Assembly: GCA_007135355.1 (NCBI GenBank)
Contig: SLJA01000156.1
Coordinates: forward strand, 1 to 17,253
DNA length: 17,253 nucleotides
From: Wenzhouxiangella sp.
GTDB taxonomy: Bacteria > Pseudomonadota > Gammaproteobacteria > Xanthomonadales > Wenzhouxiangellaceae
Reading direction: 5' to 3'
Below the pieces are notes generated by a model. It was not told where the DNA came from. It searched no databases and saw nothing but the letters and a program-made list of their open reading frames with translations. Position numbers and translations under genes: made by a program. Below, one piece after another: positions 7,125 to 15,643 of this stretch; position 1 is the stretch's first letter; each line of letters begins with the position of its first letter.

Positions 7125-8036
7125 GTGGCTGTCATTCGAATGGCGCGTTACTGGACGTCGATTTTCCGGTCGGCCGTGTCCAATTGGCTGGAAAGTCAGG
7201 CCTTCATCTACGCCGCGGCGCTGGCGTTTTTTACCGTTTTCTCCATCGCGCCGGTCGTCATCGTGGTCGTGGCTATTGCCGGCGTGTTTCTGGGCGAGAT
7301 GGCCGCGCGCGGCCAGATTTTCGAACAGTTGCAGGAAGTGTTGGGCGCGGAAGCGGCCGAGGTTGTTCAGACCGCGGTGATCAATTCTCAGATTGACCAG
7401 AGCGGACTGATGCCGACCCTGGTTGGGCTGGTGGCCACGGTGGTTGGCGCAACCACCGTGTTTGCTCAGATGCAGCAGTCGCTAAACCAGATCTGGGATG
7501 TTGCGCCGCGACCCTCGCGCAGCAGTATTTGGTTATTTCTCCAGGCCCGCGTCCTGTCGTTGACCATCGTGTTGGCGATCGGCTTCGTCCTCATGGTCTC
7601 GCTGCTTTTGAGCGTGGCTTTGCGCACCGTGATGGCGTTTGCCGAGCAGTGGTTGCCGGTGCCGGCCTGGGCCATGATCAGTCTGGAGGTGGCCATTTCC
7701 CTGGGTGTCATTACTTTATTGTTCGCCGCCATCTTCAAGATCCTCCCCGACGTGATCCTGAGCTGGCGCGATGTGTTGGCCGGCGCGTTCATTACAGCTT
7801 TGCTGTTTACCATCGGGCGTTCTCTGATCGCCATGTATCTGGCCAATACGGCGACCGCTTCGACCTATGGCGCGGCGGGCTCGTTGGTGCTGCTGCTGTT
7901 GTGGGTCAACTATTCCTCGCTGATTCTGCTGTTTGGCGCGGCCATTACGCGCGCGCATTGCCAAGCCAGGGGCGTTCGGATCCTGCCGCGCAATACCGCG
8001 GTGTGCGTGCAACGTAAACTGATCGACGCGCCTTGA
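7125..8036 (+). CDS. YihY/BrkB-family inner-membrane protein
   Basis: This 303-residue integral membrane protein has about six transmembrane segments. The family hallmarks are ALAFFTVFSIAPVVIVVVAI near residues 28-47 and, near the C-terminus, STYGAAGSLVLLLLWVNYSS with LILLFGAAITRAHC. Once thought to be RNase BN, the family has no settled function; it is also called virulence factor BrkB. I chose the GTG at 7125 because GCGGGA lies a few bases upstream; the ATG at 7140 has no such site and would drop five residues. The gene diverges from the amidotransferase across 114 bp. A perfect 11-bp inverted repeat sits at 7436-7460 within the coding sequence. Confidence 0.88.
   Translation: MAVIRMARYWTSIFRSAVSNWLESQAFIYAAALAFFTVFSIAPVVIVVVAIAGVFLGEMAARGQIFEQLQEVLGAEAAEVVQTAVINSQIDQSGLMPTLVGLVATVVGATTVFAQMQQSLNQIWDVAPRPSRSSIWLFLQARVLSLTIVLAIGFVLMVSLLLSVALRTVMAFAEQWLPVPAWAMISLEVAISLGVITLLFAAIFKILPDVILSWRDVLAGAFITALLFTIGRSLIAMYLANTATASTYGAAGSLVLLLLWVNYSSLILLFGAAITRAHCQARGVRILPRNTAVCVQRKLIDAP
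7436..7460 (+). other. 11-bp perfect inverted repeat inside the yihY-like gene
   Basis: CACGGTGGTTG (7436-7446) and CAACCACCGTG (7450-7460) are exact reverse complements with a 3-nt loop GCG. The encoded segment is the near-symmetric peptide TVVGATTV, so codon symmetry in a membrane helix may be the whole explanation. No U-run follows. Confidence 0.45.
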
Positions 8037-8149
8037 ACTGGACTCAGGGCGGCCAAGTCGCCACAATGCGGGTGCTATGGCAGCAGCCCTGCCAGGCCCG
8101 CTCCGGCCGGTGATGCCGGACATCTAATCGATACGCGAGAGGTCTGGAG

Positions 8150-8545
8150 ATGAAAGACAAAAACGAGCTGAACCCGGTCGACCAGCTAAGTCCGGACACC
8201 TTCAAGCGTGCTGAAGAGCTATGCGCGCGCTTGTCTTCGCAACTGAGCCTGGACAAGCGCGGCCAAGCCCGTTTTTTCAACGGCGCCTTGATGGATCTGG
8301 GCTCGCTGTCGCGTCGCGAGACGCTGTTGACCGTCGCTGATTTCGCCGACCAGCCCTGGTTTACCTTGATCACCGACCAGCCACTACCGACCACCGAGCA
8401 GGGCCTGCTTGTTTTCAAAATTCCACCCAACGAGGACCGACGTTACCTGGGCCGCATTCGGCTCACCCGACCCGGGCGGCGCCGTGACGACGGCGAAGAC
8501 CGCCACTTTGCGGTGTTTGAGATTGTGCGGGACGCGCGCCGTTAG
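8150..8545 (+). CDS. Hypothetical 131-residue soluble protein
   Basis: I do not recognise this protein. It has no signal peptide and no membrane segment. Residues 1-50 are charged and probably helical (TFKRAEELCARLSSQLSLDKRGQARFF). Residues 60-131 look beta-rich (TLLTVADF, PWFTLITDQPLP, QGLLVFKIP, YLGRIRLTR, HFAVFEIV), suggesting a small alpha plus beta domain. It has a plausible ribosome binding site (GAGAGG at 8137-8142, with GGAG abutting the ATG) and codon use like its neighbours. It lies 113 bp after the yihY-like gene on the same strand and converges on the MATE gene with a 47-bp gap. A genuine gene is likely; the function is unknown. Confidence 0.6.
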   Translation: MKDKNELNPVDQLSPDTFKRAEELCARLSSQLSLDKRGQARFFNGALMDLGSLSRRETLLTVADFADQPWFTLITDQPLPTTEQGLLVFKIPPNEDRRYLGRIRLTRPGRRRDDGEDRHFAVFEIVRDARR

Positions 8546-8592
8546 CCCCAGCCGGCAGCGGCAAGCGTTGGCCAAGGCGGTCTGCGCTTCGG

Positions 8593-9990
8593 TCAGCCCG
8601 GACCGGCGGCCTTGATCGAAGGCGGCTGCGTTGACAGGCGTCGGAAGACGAACAGAACGGTTAACAACAACCACAGGGCGCAGACCAGCTCGATGGCCAC
8701 GGACCCCACGTAGACACCGGATACGCCGATCAATGGCGGCAGGATCAGCATGACCGGAATGTAGAGCACCAGCTGTCGGGAAACCGAGACCACGGTGGCT
8801 TTGCCCGGTTGCTCGATGGCCGGCAGCAAGGCCAGTGCGGTGAACACCAGCGGCAAAAGGGGAAGCGGTAGGATCAGCAAGCGAAAGTGCAGCAAATCCT
8901 GGCCGTCGAAGACCATGCCCGGCAACATCAAGCCCAGGGTTTGGGCCGGGAATAGCGTCATCAGCAGCCAGACCGGCACGATGATCAGGGCGCCGGCCTG
9001 AACGAAAGCCCAGAAACAGGCCTGCACGCGCTGCCATTGAGCGGCGCCGTAATTAAAACCGGCGACGGGCTGGAAGGCTCGCATCAGCCCGAACAGTGGT
9101 GTCAGCATGAAAATCACGATGCGCCAGGCCGCGCCGTAAAAGGCGATGTCGGACGCCGTGCCGATTCGGCTCAGCACGTTGAACACCACGATGGCCTGCA
9201 GTACACCCATGGAGCTCATGATCATGGCCGGCAGCCCCAGCTTGAGGATGCGCCGGGTCAGCCCCCGTGGCAGGCCAAGGTAGAAAGGATCCACCTCGTA
9301 GCTCGATTGGCCGCGCGCATAGCGTCGCCAGACCAGCCAGCCGCCGACGGCGGAACCGATGTTGGTGGCCCAGGCCGCGCCGGCCACGCCCATGTCGGCG
9401 ATGACGATCAGCAGCGGGGTCAGGATCATGTTGACCACCAGGCCGATGCCCATGTACAGCGCGGCCAGTTTCATGCGCCCCTCGCCGCGCAGCAGCATGT
9501 TCAGGGTCAGCCCGGCCAGCGCGCCGATGCCGCCCAGCGCCGACGCGCGCAGATAGCTGGCCGCGATCGGAATCAACTCGTCGCGCGCACCCATGCCGTA
9601 AACCAGGCTTTCGGCGAAGCCCGCGCCGACGATGGCGTAGATCACCGCAAGCAGGGCGGAAATGGTCAGGGCGGTGCCCGGCAGGCGTTTGAGCGTGCTG
9701 CTATCGCCGCGCCCCAGGGCGATCGACAGCGCCACGCCGCCGCCGATGCCGGCCAGTGAGCCCAGGCCTAAGGTGATCTGGGTCAGTGGATAGGCCATGA
9801 CGGCGCCGGCCAGGGCTTGTTCGCCGAGCAGACGGCCAATGTAGACCACGTCGAGCACTGCGTTGAAGCCAAACAGCGTGATCGCCAGCACCGCCGGCCA
9901 GCTCATCTCCCAGGCCACGCGCCACGGATGACCGCGCAGGATCAGCTCTCGCTGTGAGTCCTGGGCTTGAGTGGTTCCGGCGGTGGCCAT
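8593..9990 (-). CDS. MATE-family multidrug/metabolite efflux transporter
   Basis: This 465-residue integral membrane exporter would work by H+ or Na+ antiport. It has about twelve hydrophobic segments arranged as two similar halves. The first half begins MSWPAVLAITLFGFNAVLDVVYIGRLLG, typical of MATE TM1 with its Asn/Asp-containing helix. A repeat of this pattern appears near the middle (LKLGLPAMIMSSMGVLQAIVVFNVLSRIG). LLRGEGRMKLAALYMGIGLVVNMILTPLLI is also a family-typical block. The N-terminal 20 residues are polar and the C-terminal tail is short. The substrate cannot be read from sequence. The gene lies downstream of ybbP on the same strand, separated by a 174-bp gap almost filled by an inverted-repeat element. 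Confidence 0.92.
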   Translation of the reverse strand: MATAGTTQAQDSQRELILRGHPWRVAWEMSWPAVLAITLFGFNAVLDVVYIGRLLGEQALAGAVMAYPLTQITLGLGSLAGIGGGVALSIALGRGDSSTLKRLPGTALTISALLAVIYAIVGAGFAESLVYGMGARDELIPIAASYLRASALGGIGALAGLTLNMLLRGEGRMKLAALYMGIGLVVNMILTPLLIVIADMGVAGAAWATNIGSAVGGWLVWRRYARGQSSYEVDPFYLGLPRGLTRRILKLGLPAMIMSSMGVLQAIVVFNVLSRIGTASDIAFYGAAWRIVIFMLTPLFGLMRAFQPVAGFNYGAAQWQRVQACFWAFVQAGALIIVPVWLLMTLFPAQTLGLMLPGMVFDGQDLLHFRLLILPLPLLPLVFTALALLPAIEQPGKATVVSVSRQLVLYIPVMLILPPLIGVSGVYVGSVAIELVCALWLLLTVLFVFRRLSTQPPSIKAAGPG

Positions 9991-10004
9991 GTTCGAAAAG
10001 CCTC

Positions 10005-10157
10005 TAACCGCGGATGAACGCGGATGAACGCAGATGGGAAAAGAGTCTCGGCAGCGCTGGAGCCTGAGCGTGGATCGTGCAGCTGCCAGCCGCTTTGGGC
10101 AATGGCCGGCCAGCGTACAGGTCTTTATCCGCGTTCATCTGCGTTCATCCGCGGTTA
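10005..10157. repeat. Intergenic inverted-repeat element, GCGGATGAAC family, copy 1
   Basis: The left arm 10005-10035 and right arm 10127-10157 pair over 31 bp with two exceptions, one of which would be a G-U pair in RNA. Each arm is a tandem of a 10-nt unit (GCGGATGAAC or GCAGATGAAC). The 91-nt centre is unrelated to the centre of copy 2. The right arm ends 7 bp after the ybbP stop codon (10165 on the minus strand), and the left arm begins 14 bp from the MATE start. I see no target-site duplication and no coding capacity. Confidence 0.85.
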
Positions 10158-10164
10158 AATCAAC

Positions 10165-12615
10165 TCATCCACCGGTGCGCAGAATCCGCACCGGCGGCGT
10201 GGCCAGGACCGAGCGGTTGCCGGCCCAGCCGCTGCCGACCACCAGGATGGCGGCGACCACGAAACCGAGGATGAACAGTACCGGCGAAGGCCGATAGGCG
10301 AATTCGAACAGCTCGGCGGCCAGCAGCCAGCCGGTCAGGGCCGAGCCCAGCGTGGCCAGCAGCGCGGCAATCATGGCCATGACGCTGTATTCGATCAGAA
10401 GCCCGCGCCGCACCATGGCGTTGTCGGCGCCCAGGGTACGGATCAGGGCCGACTCCTGGCGGCGTTCGTCACGCGTGGCTTCGAGCGCGGCCAGCAGCAC
10501 CACCAGTCCGGCCAGCAGTGTAAAGGCAAATACCACCTGGGCGGCGCGGCTGACCTGGTCGATGATTTCGCCGACCCGCTCGATGATGGCGGCGACGTCG
10601 ATGATGGACAGGTTCGGAAACTCGCGCGTCACACCGCGCAGGTCGGCGACGGTTTCGCCCAGGTGAAAACTGGCGATGTACTGGTGCGGCAGGAATTCGC
10701 CCGCCTCGGGCGTCAGCAAAATGAAGAAGTTGACGTTAAAGGAGTTCCAGTCGACTTCGCGGATGCTGGTGACTTCGGCCTCGAAACGGCGCGCGCCGGA
10801 CTCGAAACTCAGGCGGTCGCCCAGTACTACGCCCAGGTTTTCGGCCCACATCAGCGACAACGACACCTCGCCGCGCCCCTCCGGCCCATGGAAGGCGCCG
10901 GCAACGATGTCGTTGGCCGGCGGCAGCTCGCCACTCCACGACACGTTGACCTGGCCGGCCATGCGGTGGTCCGGCGGCGGGCCGTCGTTGACCGCAACCA
11001 GGTTGGCGTTGGCCATGGGCCGAAGCTGCAGGTTGCCGGCGCCTTCCGCCCGCAGGCGCCGACCGACCGACTCGACCTGGTCGGGCTGGATGTTGATGAC
11101 GAAATGATCGGCCGCATCCGGCGGCAGGCTGCCGCGCCATTGCTCCAGCAGTTCGGCCCGCACCACCACCAGCAGCAGCAGGGCCATCAAGCCCAGACCC
11201 AGCGCGGTGATCTGCACCACGCCGCCGCCTCTACGGCGCTGCAAACCGGCCAGGCCGAAGCGCCAGGCTGCCTTGGCATTGCGCGCCAGACGCCCGGTGA
11301 CCAGCAGGGCCAGCCAGCCGCTGAGCGCCAGCAAGCCGGCCAGCACCGCGCTGCCGCCGAGCACGATCAGGGCCAGGCGCACATCGCCCAGTTGCACCAC
11401 AGGAATGCTCAGCGCGCCCAGTACCGGCAGCAGCCAAAGCAGACCGCTCAGACCCGGGCGCGTGTCCAGCGAGCGATTGAGGATGCGCATGGTCGGTACG
11501 CGCCGCAGGCTCATCAGCGGCGGCAGGGCAAAACCGGCGGCCAGCAACAGGGTAAACAGTCCGGCGTTCAGCACCGGCCAGGCATGGGCCGGCGGCAGCA
11601 GGGTTTCCGGACCTTCGGCCAGAATGCGCGCAATCATCTCCTGGGCGCCCCAGCCCAGTGCCCCGCCAATCAGGATCGAGGCGCCCACCAGGTACAGCAG
11701 CAGCAGGCTCAAGGCCGCCATGATGCGGCCGGAGCTGGCGCCAAAGGTCTTGAGCAGGGCGACCAGATCGCGCTGGGCGGTGGCGAAGCGCAGGGCCGAG
11801 AGCAGGATGGCTACCGCGGCGAGGATGACGGCAGTCAAGGCGGCCACGCCGAGAAAGCGCCGGGCCTGGGTCAGGGCCAGACCGGTCTGATCCTCGGCCT
11901 GAGCGGCGGTGATCAGGCGCTGGCCGTCTTCGCGCTCCTGACCGAACCACTGACGAAAGTCCCTGAGCGCGCGTTCCTCGCCGGCCAGCAGCAGGCGATA
12001 GCGCGCCCGGGCGCCAGGGCCCAACAGCTCGCTGACCAACAAGTCTTCCAGGTTGACCATCAGGCGCGGGGCGAAACCAAAACCGCCGCCGGCGCGGTCA
12101 GGTTCAAACACCAGGATATCGGTGATGGCCAGTTCCAGCACGCCGAGTTCGGCGCTATCGCCGATCGCGGCGTCCAGCGCGCGCTGGGCGCGCGGATCCA
12201 TCCAAGCCGTGCCGCGCGCCGGAACTTCCCGACCGCTGCGCTCGACCGCGCCATCGCTCAGGGTGACCTGGCCTCTGAGCGGGTAGCCGGCACTGACCGC
12301 CTTGACATCAACCAGCTGGCTTTCTTCGCCGACGAACAGGGCGGTGCTGACGCTGATGACCTCGGCCGTTTCCAGACCCAGTGACTCGGCGTGTTCGAAA
12401 AAGCGGGCCGGGATGCGCTCGCCGGCGGCGATGACCAGGTCAGCCGCCAGCGCCTCGCCGGCCTGGCGCTCCAGCGCGCGACCGACACGATCGGTGAAAC
12501 TGCCCACTGCCACCAGGGCGGCCGTGGCCACGATCAAACCGACAGCCAGGATCATCAGGGCGCCGGAGCGGCCCTGGCGCAGCAGCAGCCGGGCGGAAAG
12601 CGCGAAAGGGTTCAC
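10165..12615 (-). CDS. ybbP: YbbP-type ABC transporter permease (FtsX/MacB-like fold)
   Basis: This 816-residue inner-membrane permease partners the ATPase YbbA; the length is close to the E. coli protein. It opens with one transmembrane segment (about residues 18-40, LMILAVGLIVATAALVAVGSF) and a large periplasmic domain to about residue 250. A cluster of hydrophobic segments follows (about 255-490), then a second periplasmic domain, then the last three segments (about 690-805). This is the duplicated FtsX-like layout. In E. coli YbbAP works beside the lysophospholipase TesA and is proposed to move hydrophobic lipid-like substrates out of the inner membrane. The GTG start at 12615 overlaps the ybbA stop (GTGA), a sign of translational coupling. 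An inverted-repeat element begins 7 bp beyond the stop. Confidence 0.92.
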   Translation of the reverse strand: MNPFALSARLLLRQGRSGALMILAVGLIVATAALVAVGSFTDRVGRALERQAGEALAADLVIAAGERIPARFFEHAESLGLETAEVISVSTALFVGEESQLVDVKAVSAGYPLRGQVTLSDGAVERSGREVPARGTAWMDPRAQRALDAAIGDSAELGVLELAITDILVFEPDRAGGGFGFAPRLMVNLEDLLVSELLGPGARARYRLLLAGEERALRDFRQWFGQEREDGQRLITAAQAEDQTGLALTQARRFLGVAALTAVILAAVAILLSALRFATAQRDLVALLKTFGASSGRIMAALSLLLLYLVGASILIGGALGWGAQEMIARILAEGPETLLPPAHAWPVLNAGLFTLLLAAGFALPPLMSLRRVPTMRILNRSLDTRPGLSGLLWLLPVLGALSIPVVQLGDVRLALIVLGGSAVLAGLLALSGWLALLVTGRLARNAKAAWRFGLAGLQRRRGGGVVQITALGLGLMALLLLVVVRAELLEQWRGSLPPDAADHFVINIQPDQVESVGRRLRAEGAGNLQLRPMANANLVAVNDGPPPDHRMAGQVNVSWSGELPPANDIVAGAFHGPEGRGEVSLSLMWAENLGVVLGDRLSFESGARRFEAEVTSIREVDWNSFNVNFFILLTPEAGEFLPHQYIASFHLGETVADLRGVTREFPNLSIIDVAAIIERVGEIIDQVSRAAQVVFAFTLLAGLVVLLAALEATRDERRQESALIRTLGADNAMVRRGLLIEYSVMAMIAALLATLGSALTGWLLAAELFEFAYRPSPVLFILGFVVAAILVVGSGWAGNRSVLATPPVRILRTGG

Positions 12616-13349
12616 GACTGCTGGCCGCCCTCGACCAGTTTCAGGCGCTGCTCGCTGGTCTGGGTATTGTGGTCCAGCAGGCGGCCATCTTCGATCTGCT
12701 CCATGCGGCCGCAGCGCCGGGCCAGACTCAGGTCATGGGTGACCAGCACCAGTGCCGTGTGATGTTCGCGGTTGATCCGAAACAGCAAATCGGCAATAGC
12801 CTGTCCGGTGTGCCGGTCCAGATTGCCGGTCGGTTCATCGGCAAACAGGATGGCCGGGCGACCCGAGAAGGCGCGGGCGATCGCCACACGCTGTTGTTCG
12901 CCGCCGGACATCTGGCGCGGATAATGCTGCATGCGATGGGCCAGTCCAACTTGCTCCAGCGCTTGTTCAGCGCGTTGGCGCGGCTGCTCCATGCCGGCGA
13001 TTTCCAGCGCCAGCATGACGTTTTCCAGCGCGGTCAGGCTGGGCAACAGGTGAAAAGACTGAAACACGAAGCCGACCTGACGCCGGCGCAGCCGGGCGCG
13101 CTCGTTTTCATCGAGCTGGTTCAAGCGCGAATTGGCCAGCCAGATGTCGCCGTGGGTCGGTTGTTCCAGGCCGGCGAGCAGGCCCAGCAGCGTGGTCTTG
13201 CCCGAACCGGAGGCGCCAACAATGGCCAGCGTTTCCCCGGCGTTCAGGTTGAGGCTGATATCGTTAAGAATATGCAGCTCGCCACCAGGCGCCTGTACTG
13301 AAAATCCAACGTTGCGACACTGGAGAATGCTGGGATTGGAAGCGCTCAT
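12612..13349 (-). CDS. ybbA: YbbA-type ABC transporter ATPase
   Basis: This 245-residue cytoplasmic ATPase of the LolD/MacB-type group drives YbbP. Walker A is GASGSGKTT (45-53), the Q-loop is Gln97, the signature is MSGGEQQRVAIARA (147-160), Walker B is ILFADEP (167-173), and the switch His is His205 in VTHD. The start at 13349 gives MSASNPSILQCRNV. An in-frame ATG at 13391 would add 14 residues and has AGG about 6 nt upstream, so it cannot be excluded. With either start the 5' end overlaps that of the divergent tesA gene (by 23 or 65 bp). The operon order ybbA-ybbP opposite tesA matches E. coli. Confidence 0.93.
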   Translation of the reverse strand: MSASNPSILQCRNVGFSVQAPGGELHILNDISLNLNAGETLAIVGASGSGKTTLLGLLAGLEQPTHGDIWLANSRLNQLDENERARLRRRQVGFVFQSFHLLPSLTALENVMLALEIAGMEQPRQRAEQALEQVGLAHRMQHYPRQMSGGEQQRVAIARAFSGRPAILFADEPTGNLDRHTGQAIADLLFRINREHHTALVLVTHDLSLARRCGRMEQIEDGRLLDHNTQTSEQRLKLVEGGQQS

Positions 13350-13977
13350 CAAATTACGGTCCGCCGTGCTGGGAGTGGGGCTGATACTCATGATCGGCCT
13401 GGTTCCCGGGCCGGCCCAGGCTGCGGGAACGCTGCTGATTGTCGGCGACAGTCTCTCAGACGCTTATGGGATGGCGCGTGAAGCCGGATGGGCCTACTTG
13501 CTGGGCCAGCGGCTGGGTCCGGAGTACACGGTGGTCAACGCCAGCATCTCCGGCGACACCAGCGTCGGCGGACGCAACCGCCTACCGGGGCTTATCGAGC
13601 GGCATGAACCTGACTGGCTGCTGATCATACTGGGCGGCAACGACGGTCTACGCGCCCTGAACCCGGCCCAGCTCAAGAGCAATCTTGAAGCCATGATCGA
13701 ATATGCGCAAGATCAGGGCATCGCCGTGGCCCTGATGCAGATTCGGCTGCCGGCCAATCTCGGACCGGCCTACCTGCGCCGGTTCGAGGGCGTCTACCCG
13801 GAGCTTGCCGAGCGCCACGACATCACACTGATGCCGTTTTTCCTCGAAACGGTGTTCGACCAGCCCGGTATGATGATGGCTGACGGCATTCACCCTTCAG
13901 AAGCCGCCCAGCCGCTGATGCTGGAGGCCCTGTGGCCGCATATACATCCCTGGATGGCCGACCGCCCCGCCTCCTGA
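13327..13977 (+). CDS. tesA: TesA: periplasmic SGNH esterase / lysophospholipase L1 / acyl-CoA thioesterase I
   Basis: This 216-residue exported hydrolase acts on lysophospholipids, acyl-CoA thioesters and aryl esters. A signal peptide spans residues 1-32 (KLR, a hydrophobic core, then cleavage after AQA). SGNH blocks are all present: GDSLSD with Ser42, ISGDTS with Gly76, GGND with Asn105, and DGIH with Asp186 and His189. QIRLPANLGPAYLRRF closely follows E. coli TesA. The start is uncertain. ATG 13327 has GGAG almost abutting it, whereas TTG 13336 has the same GGAG at better spacing and would still leave a good signal peptide. It faces away from ybbA and overlaps it at the 5' end; ETF-QO follows after 59 bp. 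Confidence 0.92.
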   Translation: MLGLEALIKLRSAVLGVGLILMIGLVPGPAQAAGTLLIVGDSLSDAYGMAREAGWAYLLGQRLGPEYTVVNASISGDTSVGGRNRLPGLIERHEPDWLLIILGGNDGLRALNPAQLKSNLEAMIEYAQDQGIAVALMQIRLPANLGPAYLRRFEGVYPELAERHDITLMPFFLETVFDQPGMMMADGIHPSEAAQPLMLEALWPHIHPWMADRPAS

Positions 13978-14036
13978 ACCGCTGCTGGATGGTTCAGGCG
14001 CCAGGACTCACCGATCAAACTCAAAGTACCGAGACA

Positions 14037-15632
14037 ATGAGCGATAGAGAAATCATGGAATACGACGTGGTCGTCGTCGGCGCCGGACCGGCCGGGCTGG
14101 CCTGTGCGATCCGTCTGAAACAGCTGAAGTCCGACCTGAATATCTGCGTGATCGAGAAGGCCTCGGAAATCGGCGCGCAGATCCTGTCAGGCGCGGTGAT
14201 CGAGCCCGAGCCGCTGGACAAGCTGGTGCCTGGCTGGCGCGAGGACCCGCCGCCGATCTGCGTGCCGGCCGGACGCGATGAGTTCCTAATGCTTTCAAAG
14301 ACGGCCAAGCGCAAGCTGCCGACCCCGCCGCAGCAGAACAACCACGGCAACTTCATCGTCTCGCTGGGCGCGACCTGCGCCTGGCTGGCACCCAAGGCCG
14401 AGGCGCTGGGCGTGGATCTGTTTCCCGGCTTTGCCGCCGCCGACCTGAGCTACGACGACAACGATGCCGTGCAGGGGGTGATCATCGGCGACATGGGCGT
14501 GGATCGTGAGGGAGGCGAGAAAGATTCCTATGTGCAGGGCATCGAGATCCGCGCGGCCGTCACCGTGCTGGGTGAAGGCTGCCGTGGTCACCTGAGCAAG
14601 CGGGCGATTGCCAAGTACCGGCTCGACGCCGACTGTGACCCGCAGACCTACGCCATCGGCATGAAAGAGCTGTGGCAGCTGCCGGCCGGGCGCACCGAGC
14701 CTGGCCTGATCCAGCACAGTGTGGGCTGGCCGCTGCCGAATTCGATTTACGGTGGCAGTTTTGTCTATCATCTGGACAAGGATCGGGTCGCGGTCGGCTT
14801 TGTCTGCGCGTTGGACTACCAGGACCCGAATTTCACGCCGTTCGAGGCCTTTCAGCAGTTCAAGCACCATCCGAGCATGCGGGCGCTGCTGGAGGACGGC
14901 GAAATCCTGTCGGCCGGTGCGCGCGCCCTGGTCGAGGGCGGGTACCAGTCCCTCCCAAAAGTCGAGATGCCGGGTGCCATGCTGATCGGCGATTCGGCCG
15001 GGCTGCTCAACGTGCCCAAGATCAAGGGCACGCATCAGGCGCTGAAGTCCGGCATGCTGGCCGCCGAGCACCTGGCCGAAAACTTGAGCAGCGAGGGTTT
15101 CGATGCTCGGCTGCGCGCCTCCGACATCGTTGCCGAGCTGAAGAAAGTTCGCAATATCCGTCCCGGCTTCCAGAAGGGCTTGTGGCGCGGCATGTTCACC
15201 GCGGCCCTGGAAACCGCGACCGTCGGCAAGTTGCCGCGCACCTTGGCCAACCACGCCGACCATGCCCAGTACCGCAAGCTGGACCAGGGCGGCTTCGAAT
15301 ACGACTGGGTCGAGCGCGATCTGCCACCGCGCGATCGCCTGGCCTCGGTGTATTTCGCATCGACCGAGCACGACGAGGACCAGCCGGTGCATCTGAAAAT
15401 CATCGATCCGGACGTATGTTTCACGAAATGCGAGTCCGAGTTCGGCAATCCTTGCACGCGTTTCTGCCCGGCCAACGTCTACGAGCGGGTCGAGGACGAA
15501 GCCGGCAAGCGCATCCAGATCAACGCCGCCAACTGCGTGCACTGCAAGACCTGCGACATTGCCGATCCCTACCAGGTCATCAACTGGGTCACGCCGGAAG
15601 GCGGCTCGGGGCCGAACTACTCCAATCTCTGA
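14037..15632 (+). CDS. Electron transfer flavoprotein-ubiquinone oxidoreductase (ETF-QO)
   Basis: This 531-residue iron-sulfur flavoprotein, attached to the inner membrane, passes electrons from reduced ETF to ubiquinone and so links acyl-CoA and amino-acid dehydrogenases to respiration. The FAD-binding motif is VVVVGAGPAGLACAIRL (11-27), and a second FAD segment is MLIGDSAGLLN. The C-terminal ferredoxin-like part carries the 4Fe-4S ligands Cys477 (RFCPANVYE), Cys500, Cys503 and Cys506 (NCVHCKTCDIADP). The loop between the first and second ligands is two residues shorter than in the human enzyme. The protein ends with the family-typical INWVTPEGGSGPNY. ATG 14037 was preferred; ATG 14055 (MEYDVV) is possible, and neither has a strong ribosome binding site. 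The ETF subunit genes are not in the window. Confidence 0.95.
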   Translation: MSDREIMEYDVVVVGAGPAGLACAIRLKQLKSDLNICVIEKASEIGAQILSGAVIEPEPLDKLVPGWREDPPPICVPAGRDEFLMLSKTAKRKLPTPPQQNNHGNFIVSLGATCAWLAPKAEALGVDLFPGFAAADLSYDDNDAVQGVIIGDMGVDREGGEKDSYVQGIEIRAAVTVLGEGCRGHLSKRAIAKYRLDADCDPQTYAIGMKELWQLPAGRTEPGLIQHSVGWPLPNSIYGGSFVYHLDKDRVAVGFVCALDYQDPNFTPFEAFQQFKHHPSMRALLEDGEILSAGARALVEGGYQSLPKVEMPGAMLIGDSAGLLNVPKIKGTHQALKSGMLAAEHLAENLSSEGFDARLRASDIVAELKKVRNIRPGFQKGLWRGMFTAALETATVGKLPRTLANHADHAQYRKLDQGGFEYDWVERDLPPRDRLASVYFASTEHDEDQPVHLKIIDPDVCFTKCESEFGNPCTRFCPANVYERVEDEAGKRIQINAANCVHCKTCDIADPYQVINWVTPEGGSGPNYSNL

Positions 15633-15643
15633 GCCGATAACAA

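Noticed and set aside
8546..8592. A bidirectional terminator in the 47-bp convergent gap
   Set aside because: The gap is GC-rich with only weak, imperfect pairing and no T-run on either strand.
10005..10157. A complete insertion sequence or ordinary MITE
   Set aside because: There is no transposase and no visible target-site duplication, and the centre differs completely from the sister copy. I call it a repeat element only.
10663..12384. A 573-codon plus-strand reading frame antisense to ybbP, rich in Gln and His
   Set aside because: The opposite strand encodes a complete, well-matched YbbP. The Gln/His/Arg-rich composition is typical of antisense frames in GC-rich DNA, and it shows no domain.
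14295..15542. A 415-codon minus-strand reading frame antisense to ETF-QO
   Set aside because: ETF-QO is full length with all cofactor motifs on the plus strand. The antisense frame has no recognisable domain and the composition of a shadow frame.
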